Positions 43,822-54,353 of a DNA stretch of 64,000 nucleotides are shown here, one piece after another. A program made the translations under genes and the position numbers. This stretch comes from Haematobia irritans (lineage: Eukaryota > Arthropoda > Insecta > Diptera > Muscidae), in assembly GCF_050003625.1 (NCBI RefSeq), contig NC_134397.1:221588537-221652536 (forward strand), in the 5' to 3' direction. Below the pieces are notes generated by a model. That model was not told the DNA's origin. It saw only the letters and a program-made list of their open reading frames with translations, and searched no databases. The stretch's first letter is position 1. The number at the start of each line of letters is the position of its first letter.

Positions 43822-44872
43822 CCACTTTTCGACAATAAGTTTGAGACTCTAATTCCCAACAGTGAGGCGTGGTGTACACGGACCCCGGGGAATAAAAGAT
43901 ATATAGATTTCTACACTGATGGCTCAAAATTGGATGGCCAAGTGGGTTTCGGAGTATATTCTAAAGATCTGGAACTTCGAATATCGAAAAGATTAGCTGA
44001 TCACTGTAGTGTTTTTCAGGCTGAAATATTAGTGAATTGGCTGAGGAGTAATGCTCCAAGCAATATTGGCATTAGTATATACTCAGACAGTCAACCTGCA
44101 ATAAAATCTTTGGACTCTGTGTTCCTCAACTCGAAAACGGCCATCGACTGCCGCAAATCTCTCAATGAGATAGCTGAGCAGCACAATATTCACCTAATAT
44201 GGGTGCCTGGTCATAGGAACATACCGGGCAACATCGATGCAGATGAGCTAGCAAGGCTAGGAACTACCTTACATATTCCATGGGGAACTAGAATCTGTTG
44301 GTATGCCTCTGGCTACCTGCAAGCTCTTACTGCGTGAGAAGGCTGTCATGATGGCAAATGTTCGATGGGAGAATTGAAAGGGTTGTAACGACACCAAGCA
44401 AATATGGCCCCATTTAAACTTAAACCGCACACTAGATATGCTAATGTTCTCGAGACGCCAGATATCACTCCTGATATCTGCTATAACGGGTCGCTGCCTG
44501 ATAGGCGATTTTGCAAAAACTATTGGTGCGAAGTATAATGACTATTGTATGAGCTGTCATGATGCGGAGGAAAAGGAATCAATAAAACACCTCTTGTGTG
44601 AGTGTCCTGCATTTTGTGTAAGGCGTAATCAAATTTTAGGGGCATATAGCTTCAGATTACTGGCGGACCTGGAAAACGTTAATTTAAGCAGTCTGCTAAT
44701 GTTTTTGGAACAATCTTGTTGGTTCAACAGAAGAAAATAATCGAGAAGGTTCAGCGGTTAAAACTAGAAGTGCCCATATGTAATAGGTACTTTTAGTTAA
44801 TGTGTTATCACAATGGACTGAATAGTCTAAGTGAGCCTGAATCTTAATCGGGCTGCCACTTTAACCTAACAG
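43822..44872 (+). pseudogene. RNase H LINE, 3' half, best preserved copy
   Basis: Open from 43822 to 44337: FYTDGSKL (Asp), FQAEILVNWL (Glu), IYSDSQPAIKSL (Asp), HLIWVPGHRNIPGN then IDADELARLG (Asp), so all four RNase H catalytic acids are present. After a +1 shift and a short closed stretch, 44438-44740 encodes ISAITGRCLIGDFAK and a Cys/His motif YCMSCHDAEEKESIKHLLCE followed by CPAF, ending TAA at 44740. The 3' UTR ends at about 44872 in TTTAACCTAAC. The reverse transcriptase is absent. I/LOA-type by domain order; clade uncertain. Confidence 0.85.
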
Positions 44873-45005
44873 TTAGCATGCCCACCTTGCATACAAAGAG
44901 TCATGGGTTCAATCCCAGTTTCGACAGAACACGAAAAAGTTTCTCAGCGGTGGTTTATGCCAATGCTGGTGACATTTCTGAGTATATTAAAAGTTTCTCT
45001 AAGCC
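44871..45005 (+). mobile_element. SINE fragment fused to LINE 3' end
   Basis: Directly after the LINE tail: GTTAGCATGCCCACCTTGC, box B GGGTTCAATCCCAG, TTTCTCAGCGGTGG and GCTGGTGACATTTCTGAG, in SINE order and plus orientation. It lacks the first ~18 bases of the head and everything after CTCTAAG. No separate target duplication between LINE and SINE is visible. 45006-45267 is unassigned apart from short HINE-C-like words near 45065-45110. Confidence 0.8.
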
Positions 45006-45267
45006 ATAGTATAACCATAGTGTTTGTGTGAAAATAATCTTTATTCACCACCGACATTTTAGACCGACAGTTTCGATACCATCTCAACTCCTTCAAAGTT
45101 AATACCCCCGTATACAAATATTTAAATCTGAGCTGATTACGAGAACATTTTGTATACTTATACAAAACCACAAGACTTAAAATTTAAATCGGCTAACACC
45201 CTGGGAGAAATACAATGTCAGTATGTCATATGGGAAATAAAAAGTTAGAACCATTTATATGCAATTG

Positions 45268-46067
45268 CACAAAAAAAAAAACATTTATGAATATCGGATA
45301 TTTTTGTAATAAAAATAAATAAACCAACAACACAGCCCATTTCGTTTATATCAAGCACTGTACTTTTCTGACGTGAAGTCTTTAATAAGACACATTTTAC
45401 AGTTCCATAGTAAAAATTTAATATAGTAGTATGTAATGTTGAACATCTTTTCGGAATCTTCCAAACATACCTGGAATATTTGTAAAAAAAAAATTTCTTT
45501 TGGTGTTCGGTCGAAGCAGGGATCGAACCCACGACCCAAGCGGACGTAATAACCATTGTTCCAAAAAATGTATGTTTCTGTTAAATACAAATTGCTCGTG
45601 GGCGCCGAAAACTATGCTATATATATATATAACTGTTTGACTGTTTGCCTAGCTTTTGCGTTGGCTGCTGATGACAATAACACCTACGCAGCCCAGTGGA
45701 TAGTGTGTTGGCTTACAAAACTGAATGGTTCGCGGTTTGATTCTCCGTCCAGGTGAAAGGTAAAATCTAAGAAAATTATAAAATCGAATAATTTCTTCTA
45801 CATTGTTTGTATTACACAAAAAGGAGCTAAGAATTAAAAATCTTCGTGGAAGTGAGAAATATGTGCAATTAGCCAGAAAATATTGCTTTTTTGAGTTAGT
45901 CTTTATGAAATTGTTTTTACAACCTGGAAGAGAATAAACGTTTATCACAAAAAGTATATAGTTTTCTTCCAAATAAACTTCCTTACAGCAAAAAGCAAAT
46001 GAGAAACGATCTTTATTTATCTAAAATTTCGTTTGGGAGGAAAGAATTTTTTTTTTTTTTTTGCGTG
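45268..46067 (-). mobile_element. MITE family G, near-complete copy (800 bp)
   Basis: Starts CACAAAAAAAAAAACATTTA (decayed) and ends TTTTTTTTTTTTGCGTG with TA at 46068-46069. Opposite orientation to 41242-42143. tRNA-like regions: minus about 45509-45560 (box B complement GGGATCGAACCC) and plus 45681-45760 (GCAGCCCAGTGGATAG, GGTTTGATTCT). Confidence 0.8.
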
Positions 46068-46079
46068 TATATATGAATT

Positions 46080-46560
46080 AAAGGCATCGGACAATTCGAA
46101 GTATTTTGGCCATATTTGCCTAAACCGACGCACTTAAACAGAATATTAAATCTATTTTCTGTGTAAAATATCAGATCAATTGGAGAAAAATCCCATTGAA
46201 AATCGGAAATATTCTACCATATTTTACTAAATCAGGTGTACATATATATGGGAGCTATAACTAAATCTGGACCGATTTCAACCAAATTTGGTACACTTGA
46301 CGACTTGACGATACTATTATTTGTACTCTTTGTACCAAATTTGAAGCCAATTGAGGCAAAACTCTGGCTTTTGAGGCCATATAATTCTAACATATATCGG
46401 ATGAAATATATATATGGAAGATAAATCTAAATCTGAACCGATTTCAATCAAACTTGGCACACTTGACGATATTTTTATTTGTACTCTTTGTACCAATTTT
46501 GCGTTACTCTGGCTTCTGAGACCATATAAGTCTATGTCAGTTGTTTATTTGTATAGTCGG
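46080..46560 (+). mobile_element. HINE-C array fragment
   Basis: ATATATGGGAGCTATAACTAAA, ATCTGGACCGATTTCAACC, TTTGTACTCTTTGTACCAA and CTCTGGCTTTTGAGGCCATA match HINE-C units at 23380-23860. Two to three units, no termini. Confidence 0.7.
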
Positions 46561-46600
46561 AATAATACCGAAATTTTTTCTAAGTTAAATTAAATCACCA

Positions 46601-48379
46601 CACCCTCAAAAAAAATCGCTTCTTTAACATATGTTCCAAACATATTTTGCAGGAAGCACATATATTATTGGATACTGCCGAAACATTAATATGTTTATTT
46701 TATGTGAACATATTATATGGTTGGGAGCATTTTACGCCCAAAAATATTATATGCTTGGAAGAATTTTTTCCAAAGACGATTGTGCTTATTCCCTAACATA
46801 CTCGTAATTTTCACGTCCACGAAATATATTTGTTCTTGGCACTTTTTTCTGTAATACAAATAATGTTGAAGAAATTATTCACTTTTATAAATTTTTTAAA
46901 TTTTACCTTTCGCCTGCACGGAGAATCGAACCGAGGACCATACAGTTTGTAAGCCAACACACTGTCCACTAGGCTACGTAGCTGTTATGGTCACCAGCAG
47001 ATAATTATCGTTATAAGTTACATTTATATAGCATAGTTTGCAGCGCCCACGAGCCCGTGCAAACATAACATTATTTAACAGAAACATATATTTGTTTGCC
47101 ACGTGGAGCAGTGGTTAGCATGTCTGCCTTACATGCAAAGGGTCGTGGGTTCAATCCCTGCTGACCGAACACTTTTTTTTTAATTTACACATTTATATTT
47201 ATACTATATTAAATTTTTATAATGAAACTTCGAAATGTGGGTTATTAAAGATTTATAGTCAGTAACAGTGCTTAATATAAACGAAATTGACTGATTTTTG
47301 GATAAAATATTATTTTTTTATTGCAAAAATAACAATTTTGTAACAACAAACTATTTTTGGTACAAAACTTTAAAATTTGGAAGGAATTCAAAAACTCTAC
47401 CAAAAGAAGAACGTGGAGTTGAGTATAAACATACATAAATAATTTTCGAATATAAACATAAATTTATTTAGGCGTGAACAGTTTTTTACTAGCATGTAAT
47501 ACCATCGCTTTAAAATGCCTTTTATTTTTCTTTAATAATTCATTTTAAAGAAAATAAACTTTTTAAATTGTTTTAGCTGCAAAACTCGAACTTAATGCCC
47601 GCTTTTATATTTGAAGGTGTCCGTCAACTCCTCGTGAACTACTTATTAATAAAGAGGAACTAAACTTTGTTTTTATACATTTTACTGTGTAATTTTTCAC
47701 TATTTCCTCCTTATTTCATTTTACTGTCCCAACTCTAAAAAGAGTATAGTGCCCTTTCGTTATTTTTATGAAGACCCCTGATTGATTTTAACGAACCAAA
47801 AAAAAAATTGTGCCATAATGCCAAAATGATAAACAAAACACATGTACACACATACATAAAATGCTGCTCTCAAGGCGAAAACATATGCTGTTTGTTTTTC
47901 AAATGTCTATTCTCTTGGTTCCGAATGTCCATTCTCTTTATTCAAATTAAATAATATTTAAACTTAAGCATATCAAATTTTTGGCCTTATCCGAATCAAC
48001 ATACAAGCGGTTTCACAGAAATTGTTCTCTTTTGATTCTTTCGCTGTGTTATGTTGATATCTTTTGTCAACTCTCCCGGTTTCCATATCTATTTTTTCTC
48101 TATACTCTCTCTGTCGCTTTGAATAAAATATCACAACATATGTATGTTTAGTCGAAATTTGTAAATTTATATATGTTTGCATTCACACATATGATTTTTA
48201 TGAAACATTCATCCCCCAAACATAATATGTTCTAACATATTAACATAGATGTCCCAAACATTTAGTGTTAGTTTAGGAACATTACATGCTTGCACTTAAA
48301 TATATTGTGTTTTAAAATTGTGCCCGAAACACATTTTGTTTATATCGGAACATATGAAAAACATATTTTTCTAAGAGTG
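46601..48379. mobile_element. MITE family E, long copy with tRNA-like pair and an insertion
   Basis: Left end CACCCTCAAAAAAAATCGCT with AACATATGTTCCAAACATA; right part 48120-48379 is ACATAT-rich and ends AAGAGTG. The centre holds divergent tRNA-like regions: minus 46907-46984 (box B complement AGAATCGAACC) and plus 47098-47172 (GTGGAGCAGTGGTTAGC, GGTTCAATCCC), shared with MITE G. About 47430-48110 is foreign sequence of unknown origin, so the element is itself interrupted. Confidence 0.65.
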
Positions 48380-49785
48380 CATGAACTGAATTTTGTAACC
48401 CCAAGGAATCTATCTTTAATTCGTTGCTCCATTCACCTTAATTTACTGTGCCATCAGTCCTTTTTGCTGAATAATGATCGGACCACCTTCGAAGTATACT
48501 TACTCTACCTATTGTTACTAAAGTCTTTAGATTAATTAATTTATCACTCTGGTTCCACGTTGAACATCTCATTTGGACGATATATCAATGGACCACCCGC
48601 ATGTGTTGCTACCCTGTCACGTCACTTTTCTACCAAGTAATACTTCAATAATACACATCATTAGTGGATACAAAAAACAAATGCTCCATGGACTTGCCAT
48701 GGCATAACTAATTTCCAAAGGATAGAGACTAACACAAAGAACACCTCATAACCGAAAGATGGACACATCGAACAAAAGCCCTTTCAAGTCAGTTGCAGAT
48801 GGAAATATGGATTTTTTTCCAAAAAAAAGATCTATAGAATTATCTTCGTTACCCATGAAAAAAGAAATGCTATTATGGAATACATTACTCACAAGTTTGT
48901 AAAGAGAAATTATTGCTTCTATCTTTTCAAGTAATTTAGAGAATAATGTTTCACGATTTTTCTTTTACATCCTGCGTGGTGTCTTTAGGAAAAAGACATT
49001 TGCTGGTAAAGGAAAAGCAAACACTTCGTTTTTTTTTTATGATGAGAGAAACCATTTCACTTGGAAATGAAATGGAAAAAGAGAATAGAAGGAAACTATA
49101 TAAATGTGAACTATCCTTCGATAATTTTATTTGCAAAACTTTTCTCCTTTCTTTAAAATAAATTTTCAAGGATCTGTGAAAAGGTCTTCCTTAGATTGGG
49201 TGGGGTCAAATGCATATACCAGCAAAAGGCCGCCAGCACAAAAATTGTCTATGAAATTGAGATGGAAGTCTTTGCCAGAATCAAGGGATGAGGAAAATGT
49301 AATTGAAGACTGCAATAAAATCGCACACAATGTAATATGATCCGATTTCTGTAATGGTTTCCTTTTTCCAATTCATTTTATGTTTGAATTGAATACCCTT
49401 AAGGAGAGAGAGATAAAAAGTATCACTTTGAAAGTGATGTATGTAAGGATTTGCAAGGATTGGCTGATTGGTTCCATTTAAATGCTTCTTTTGTCTTGTT
49501 TATATCAAGCCATGCGACGGCTGAAAAGGATTAAACTTAAAGCAACCTATGGTCAACTATGTTCTACCAGTTCTACCAGGTCTACCAGTCCAGCAAAAAA
49601 AAAAAAAACTTCCAAAAAATTTCTTCGGATATCCAATTTTTTAATGCACAAATTTATTATAATCAATGAATTTTAAACGTGCCGGAAGATAGGATGGAAG
49701 CACTCCGTTTCCGAATCCTTGTTTTCACCAATTTTTTATGAACTTTTGTTTTCTTATTATCAATTTTTTTCCAATTTAAACAAAA
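48380..49785. other. no recognisable gene
   Basis: AT-rich DNA; open frames of 60-80 codons lack motifs. No repeat family was recognised. Confidence 0.4.
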
Positions 49786-49789
49786 CTGT

Positions 49790-49870
49790 TTCAGTCCGAC
49801 AGGGAGTCGAACCAAAACATTGGTACCAAAACATAATGCGTTAACGCACTCAGCCTCAAATGCCATTGAA
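49790..49870 (-). other. tRNA-Ser-like pseudogene or second SINE head
   Basis: Minus strand GAGGCTGAGTGCGTTAACGC resembles the D-arm region (box A) of serine/leucine-type tRNAs, and GGTTCGACTCC (complement of 49806-49816) is a good box B. The intervening part does not fold as a clean tRNA. Perhaps the head of a SINE different from that at 40242-40579. Confidence 0.45.
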
Positions 49871-49924
49871 CATAAATCTATGGAAGTTTTCCAAAGAAAA
49901 GCTGACAAAAATCAGAAATGTATC

Positions 49925-50118
49925 GGCAAGTGATGCTTCGAATTCAAAAAAATCCACGCTGTAGTTGCAATAAAAGTTATAATAATATTCCTCTTCATTA
50001 ATGATGATATGGGCTGACGGACCACCGATAACCGCTCTCCAATCGATACCATAGTTTCCAAATAACTACGAGTATTTATCGGGAAAATAGTTTGACTACT
50101 AATTTGAAGCTGCTGAAG
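49925..50118 (-). pseudogene. coding-like repeat H, copy 1 (unknown family)
   Basis: About 70% similar to 56022-56200. On the minus strand both copies give alignable peptides: here LFGNYGIDWRAVIGGPSAHI then IINEE; there RWIDWGATCGGPAAHIIIKK. Conservation at peptide level with scattered base changes suggests a decayed coding sequence of an element not otherwise seen. No family recognised. Confidence 0.45.
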
Positions 50119-50458
50119 AAAGCCACTTATTTGACGGGTTTGGGCAACCCTAGTTTTGCAATCTGCCTACTGACAGTTCTACCGTGAAGATTGACATTTT
50201 TGAGTTTATTTGTAAACCGAAAACAAAGCAAGCCCGGTTCCAAAGATTTTGTCTTTACACAAAAGATGTTGTCATTGATTCGGGGCCAAATAAGCGGCGC
50301 ATTGCAGTAAGGATACTTCTATGAATTTTTTTTTTTATTTTGATTTTTGCATATTTGGTTCTAGGAAACAAATTTTAATTTTAATGTTTTTTTCTGCTTT
50401 TTTAAAAACGTTTTAACGAAAACTGAATTATACAATTATTTTTCGAGCTTTATGGACA

Positions 50459-51034
50459 GATATAGATTAAGGAACATGATTAATAGAGCCATTGAAAAGA
50501 AAACGCCAGATACAAATCTATACACGCCTGGACTGTACATGTTCCGGTTCGGGCGAATGAACCTTTCCACAGCCTTTAGTATAGATCTGGCTGGGAGAGA
50601 TAACTCAATTTTGGGCCCTTTATGCTAACTCCTTATGGAGAAAACATTTTGGAAATTTCCTCTTACAAATTGAATCATCTTTTCTCCCACTGTACATCAT
50701 CTTTTCATATAACTTACAAGTCCATTAATCTTATTATTTTTATTTCGTTTTGTTACATAGTAATGCAACAACACGAAATTTATTTTTAGAAAGCTAATTT
50801 GTTAAAATTCACCTAAGTGGTTAACAGTCGAACAATGCTTATTGTTTCTACAGTCAACTACAAGAACATGTGACAACTTACAGAAACTGTTTTCCAGGAT
50901 ACAACAACAACTCTAACGCGTACATTAGTCGTGTTTTTCCTAGTTTTACGACGGGCTCATCGTTGCTAATTATATTTCATGTTAGCCTGATACCGAAACA
51001 GGCAATTGACGTCCAAATGCATTATATCTAATTT
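50459..51034 (+). mobile_element. unidentified insertion with 28-bp target duplication
   Basis: The same 28 bases, starting TACAATTATTTTTCGAGCTT, occur perfectly at 50431-50458 and 51035-51062, and bracket 576 bp not found elsewhere in the window. A duplication this long points to target-primed reverse transcription (LINE/SINE or processed RNA). The insert has no poly(A) or CCTAA tail and no recognisable domain, so its source is unknown. Confidence 0.7.
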
Positions 51035-51645
51035 TACAATTATTTTTCGAGCTTTATGGACAATTTCCAAATTCAAACTAAACTTCAAGTAGAAATAATG
51101 CTATGTTTCAAGTAAAAATCTTCTTTAAAATAGAGTATCGAAAGTCATGTCATGGCTGATAAGTCCCCGGTCTGACACATAGATGGCGTAGCTAGTATTA
51201 AATGCATATTATTTTAGGTTGGTACTAACCTTCAAATGATTCGTGTCAAAATTTGACGTTTGTAAGTCAATTAGTTTGTGAGATAGAGCGTCTTTTGTGA
51301 AGCAACTTTTGTTATTGTGAAAAAAAAATGAAAAAAAGGAATCGTGTTTTGATAAAATACCGTTTTTTGAAGGGAAAAATTCGGTGGAAGCAAAAACTTG
51401 GCTTGATAATGAGTTTCCGGACTCTGACCAGGAAAATCAACAAATGATTGGAATGCAAAATTCAAGCGTGGTGAAATGAGCACGGAGGAGGTGAACGCAG
51501 TGGACGCCCGAAAGAGGTGGTTACCGACGAAAACATCAAAAAAATCCACAACCGTAAAATGAAGTTGATCGAGATAGCAGAGGCCTTAAAGATATCAAAG
51601 GAACGTGTTGGTCATATCATTCACCAATATTTGGATATGCGGAAG

Positions 51646-52547
51646 CAGTGTTGCCAATTTGGTGCTTTTAGCACCAAATTTAGTGCTTTTTGATTTCTAA
51701 AAAGCACCAAATTGCCTTTTTGGTGCCTTTTCAAAAAAAGCACCAACTTGGTGCTTTCTGACATTTTCATTTAGTGCTTTTGGTGCTTTTTTTATTTTGA
51801 ACAGTATTAAGTTTAATTGATACGAAAATTTTGATTAGACTTTCAAGAGCCGAAGAAACTCAAATTTATTGCCAAATATAGAATTTGTTTGTTTTGAAGT
51901 TGGTATTGATTATTTTTTAATTAATATTGTTAATTAGGGTATTCTGTAGGAAAGTCGAGCGATGAGTGTCGAATTTTCGAATTTGGTAAAGATGTCATTA
52001 AAAACGTTTGTATTAAATTCACAAAAGCACGCACAACTTAAAATAAGACTCCTTCCATATATTAATATAGACTCCATATATAATATTTTGAAAGGTGAAA
52101 AACATCACTGATCAAAATGAATTGGACGAAAGCATTAAAACTGATCAAAGTGTATACTTGAATATCGGTTCATAATGGTGAGTACTAAGTTCGAGTTTTG
52201 CCGCTAAAGTGAAAACTATATCAGTAAAAAAGGCATAAAATTATGCATATTTGCTGCAAATTTTATTATAACTTGATGGGAAATTTTCACAAAGTTTGTA
52301 TTCCTTAAAATGAATTATTAAAGAAATTGTAATTGTAAAAAAAAAATACTATTTTAGCAGCTAAACTCGATCTTAATACCCACCTTAACTTCTTAAAATT
52401 CAATTCACAAAAGTTCTATAATGGGTACATCGTCGGAAGTTTTTTTTTTTTTTTTTTTTAGTACAGCATTTAATTTTCGATTTTGTGGTGGTTAGAATTT
52501 GTAATATATTTTTGGTGCATTTTGGCCTTGGGGAGTTGGCAACACTG
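51646..52547. mobile_element. hAT MITE in Himar1, 902 bp, perfect TSD
   Basis: Inverted ends CAGTGTTGCCAA (51646-51657) and TTGGCAACACTG (52536-52547). TGCGGAAG is present on both sides (51638-51645, 52548-52555), an 8-bp duplication of Himar1 coding sequence; removing the insert restores the codons for DMRKLCAKW. The CAGTG..CACTG ends and 8-bp duplication identify hAT. The left end is built of GGTGCTTTT / AAAAGCACC words. Interior AT-rich, no transposase. Confidence 0.95.
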
Positions 52548-52945
52548 TGCGGAAGCTCTGTGCAAAATGGGTGCCGCGCGAGCTCACATTTGACCAAAAA
52601 CAACAACGTGTTGATGATTCTGAGCGGTGTTTGCAGCTGTTAACTCGTAATACACCCGAGTTTTTCCGTCGATATGTGACAATGGATGAAACATGACTCC
52701 ATCACTACACTCCTGCGTCCAATCGACAGTGGACACCGACCGGTGAACCGTCTCAGAAGCGTGGAAAGACTCAAAAGTCCGCTGGCAAAGTAATGGCCTC
52801 TGTTTTTTGGGATGCGCATGGAATAATTTTTAACGATTACCTTGAGAAGGGAAAAACCATCAACAGTGACTATTATATGGCGTTATTGGAGCGTTTGAAG
52901 GTTGAAATCGCGGCAAAACGGCCCCATATGAAGAAGAAGCAAGTA

Positions 52946-53867
52946 AAGGGTGATTTGTTAAGAGCTTGATAACTTTTTTTAAAAAAAAACGCATAAAATT
53001 TGCAAAATCTCATCGGTTCTTTATTTGAAACGTTAGATTGGTCCATGACATTTACTTTTTGAAGATAATTTCATTTAAATGTTGACCGCGGCTGCGTCTT
53101 AGGTGGTCCATTCGGAAAGTCCAATTTTGGGCAACTTTTTCGAGCATTTCGGCCGGAATAGCCCGAATTTCTTCGGAAATGTTGTCTTCCAAAGCTGGAA
53201 TAGTTGCTGGCTTATTTCTGTAGACTTTAGACTTGACGTAGCCCCACAAAAAATAGTCTAAAGGCGTCAAATCGCATGATCTTGGTGGCCAACTTACCGG
53301 TCCATTTCTTGAGATGAATTGTTCTCCGAAGTTTTCCCTCAAAATGGCCATAGAATCGCGAGCTGTGTGGCATGTAGCGCCATCTTGTTGAAACCACATG
53401 TCAACCAAGTTCAGTTCTTCCATTTTTGGCAACAAAAAGTTTGTTAGCATCGAACGATAGCGATCGCCATTCACCGTAACGTTGCGTCCAACAGCATCTT
53501 TGAAAAAATACGGTCCAATGATTCCACCAGCGTACAAACCACACCAAAAAGTGCATTTTTCGGGATGCATGGGCAGTTCTTGAACGGCTTCTGGTTGCTC
53601 TTCACTCCAAATGCGGCAATTTTGCTTATTTACGTAGCCATTCAACCAGAAATGAGCCTCATCGCTGAACAAAATTTGTCGATAAAAAAGCGGATTTTCT
53701 GCCAACTTTTCTAGGGCCCATTCACTGAAAATTCGACGTTGTAAGTCTATTCATGATGAAATGTCAAAGCATACTGAGCATCTTTCTCTTTGACACCATG
53801 TCTGAAATCCCACGTGATCTGTCAAATACTAATGCATGAAAATCCTAACCTCAAAAGAATCACCCTT
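52946..53867 (-). mobile_element. rosa-like (DD41D) mariner, internally deleted, 922 bp
   Basis: Terminal repeats AAGGGTGATT (52946-52955) and AATCACCCTT (53858-53867) with TA at 52944-52945 and 53868-53869. One transposase frame is on the minus strand. Most of the N-terminal DNA-binding region is deleted. The low number of defects in the remaining frame suggests a recent arrival. Confidence 0.85.
53052..53750 (-). pseudogene. rosa-like mariner transposase, catalytic domain
   Basis: The frame is open from 53750 (LQRRIFSEWALEKLAENP) to the stop at 53052, with no internal stop over ~230 codons. Catalytic residues: ILFSDEAHFWLNG (first Asp), DMWFQQDGATCHTARD (second Asp) and RSCDLTPLDYFLWG (third Asp). 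The spacing between second and third Asp is 41 residues, counted to the Asp of TPLD, which is the DD41D signature of the rosa group of Tc1/mariner. The frame ends HLNEIIFKK. Upstream at 53800-53755 a short MVSKRKMLSML frame with a stop may be the original N-terminus joined across a deletion. Without the HTH domain it is probably inactive. Confidence 0.88.
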
Positions 53868-54353
53868 TATATACGGCCGTAAGTTCGGCCAGGACGAATG
53901 AATTTTGCTCCTCCAAGAGGCTCCGGAGGACAAATCTGGGAATCGATTTATATGGGGGCTATATATAATTATGGACCGATATGGACCAATTTTTGCATGG
54001 TCATTAGAGAACATATACCAACACTATGCACCAAATTTCGGCCGGATCGGATGAAATTTTCGTTTCTTAGAGGCTCCGCAAGCCAAATCGGGGGATCGGT
54101 TTATATGGGGGCTATACGTAAAAGTGGACCGATGTGGACCAATTTTTGCATGGTTGTTAGATACCATATACTAACACCATGTACCGAGTTTCAGCCGGAT
54201 CGGATGAAATTTGGTTCTCTTGAAGGCTCCGCAAGCCAAATCGGGGGATCGGTTTATATGGTATAAAAAGTGTTGTTCCATCAAGACAACGCACCGTGCC
54301 GCAAGTCATTGAGAACGATGGCAAAAATTCATGAATAGGGCTTCGAATTGCTT

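Larger units (their letters stand above)
52940..54265 (+). mobile_element. HINE-B in Himar1, itself hit by a rosa-like mariner
   Basis: CAAGTA (52940-52945) is the first part of the HINE-B end. The rosa element (52946-53867) follows, then TATATACGGCCGTAAGTTCG at 53868 continues the HINE. Only about two to three units and a bare GGTATA end (54265) follow, so the core is deleted. Himar1 codons on each side are contiguous (HMKKK | KVLFHQD). Confidence 0.85.

Noticed and set aside
53052..53705. rosa-like frame as an active transposase
   Set aside because: The catalytic triad is intact, but the DNA-binding N-terminal part is deleted and the element is only 922 bp, so it is annotated as a pseudogene.
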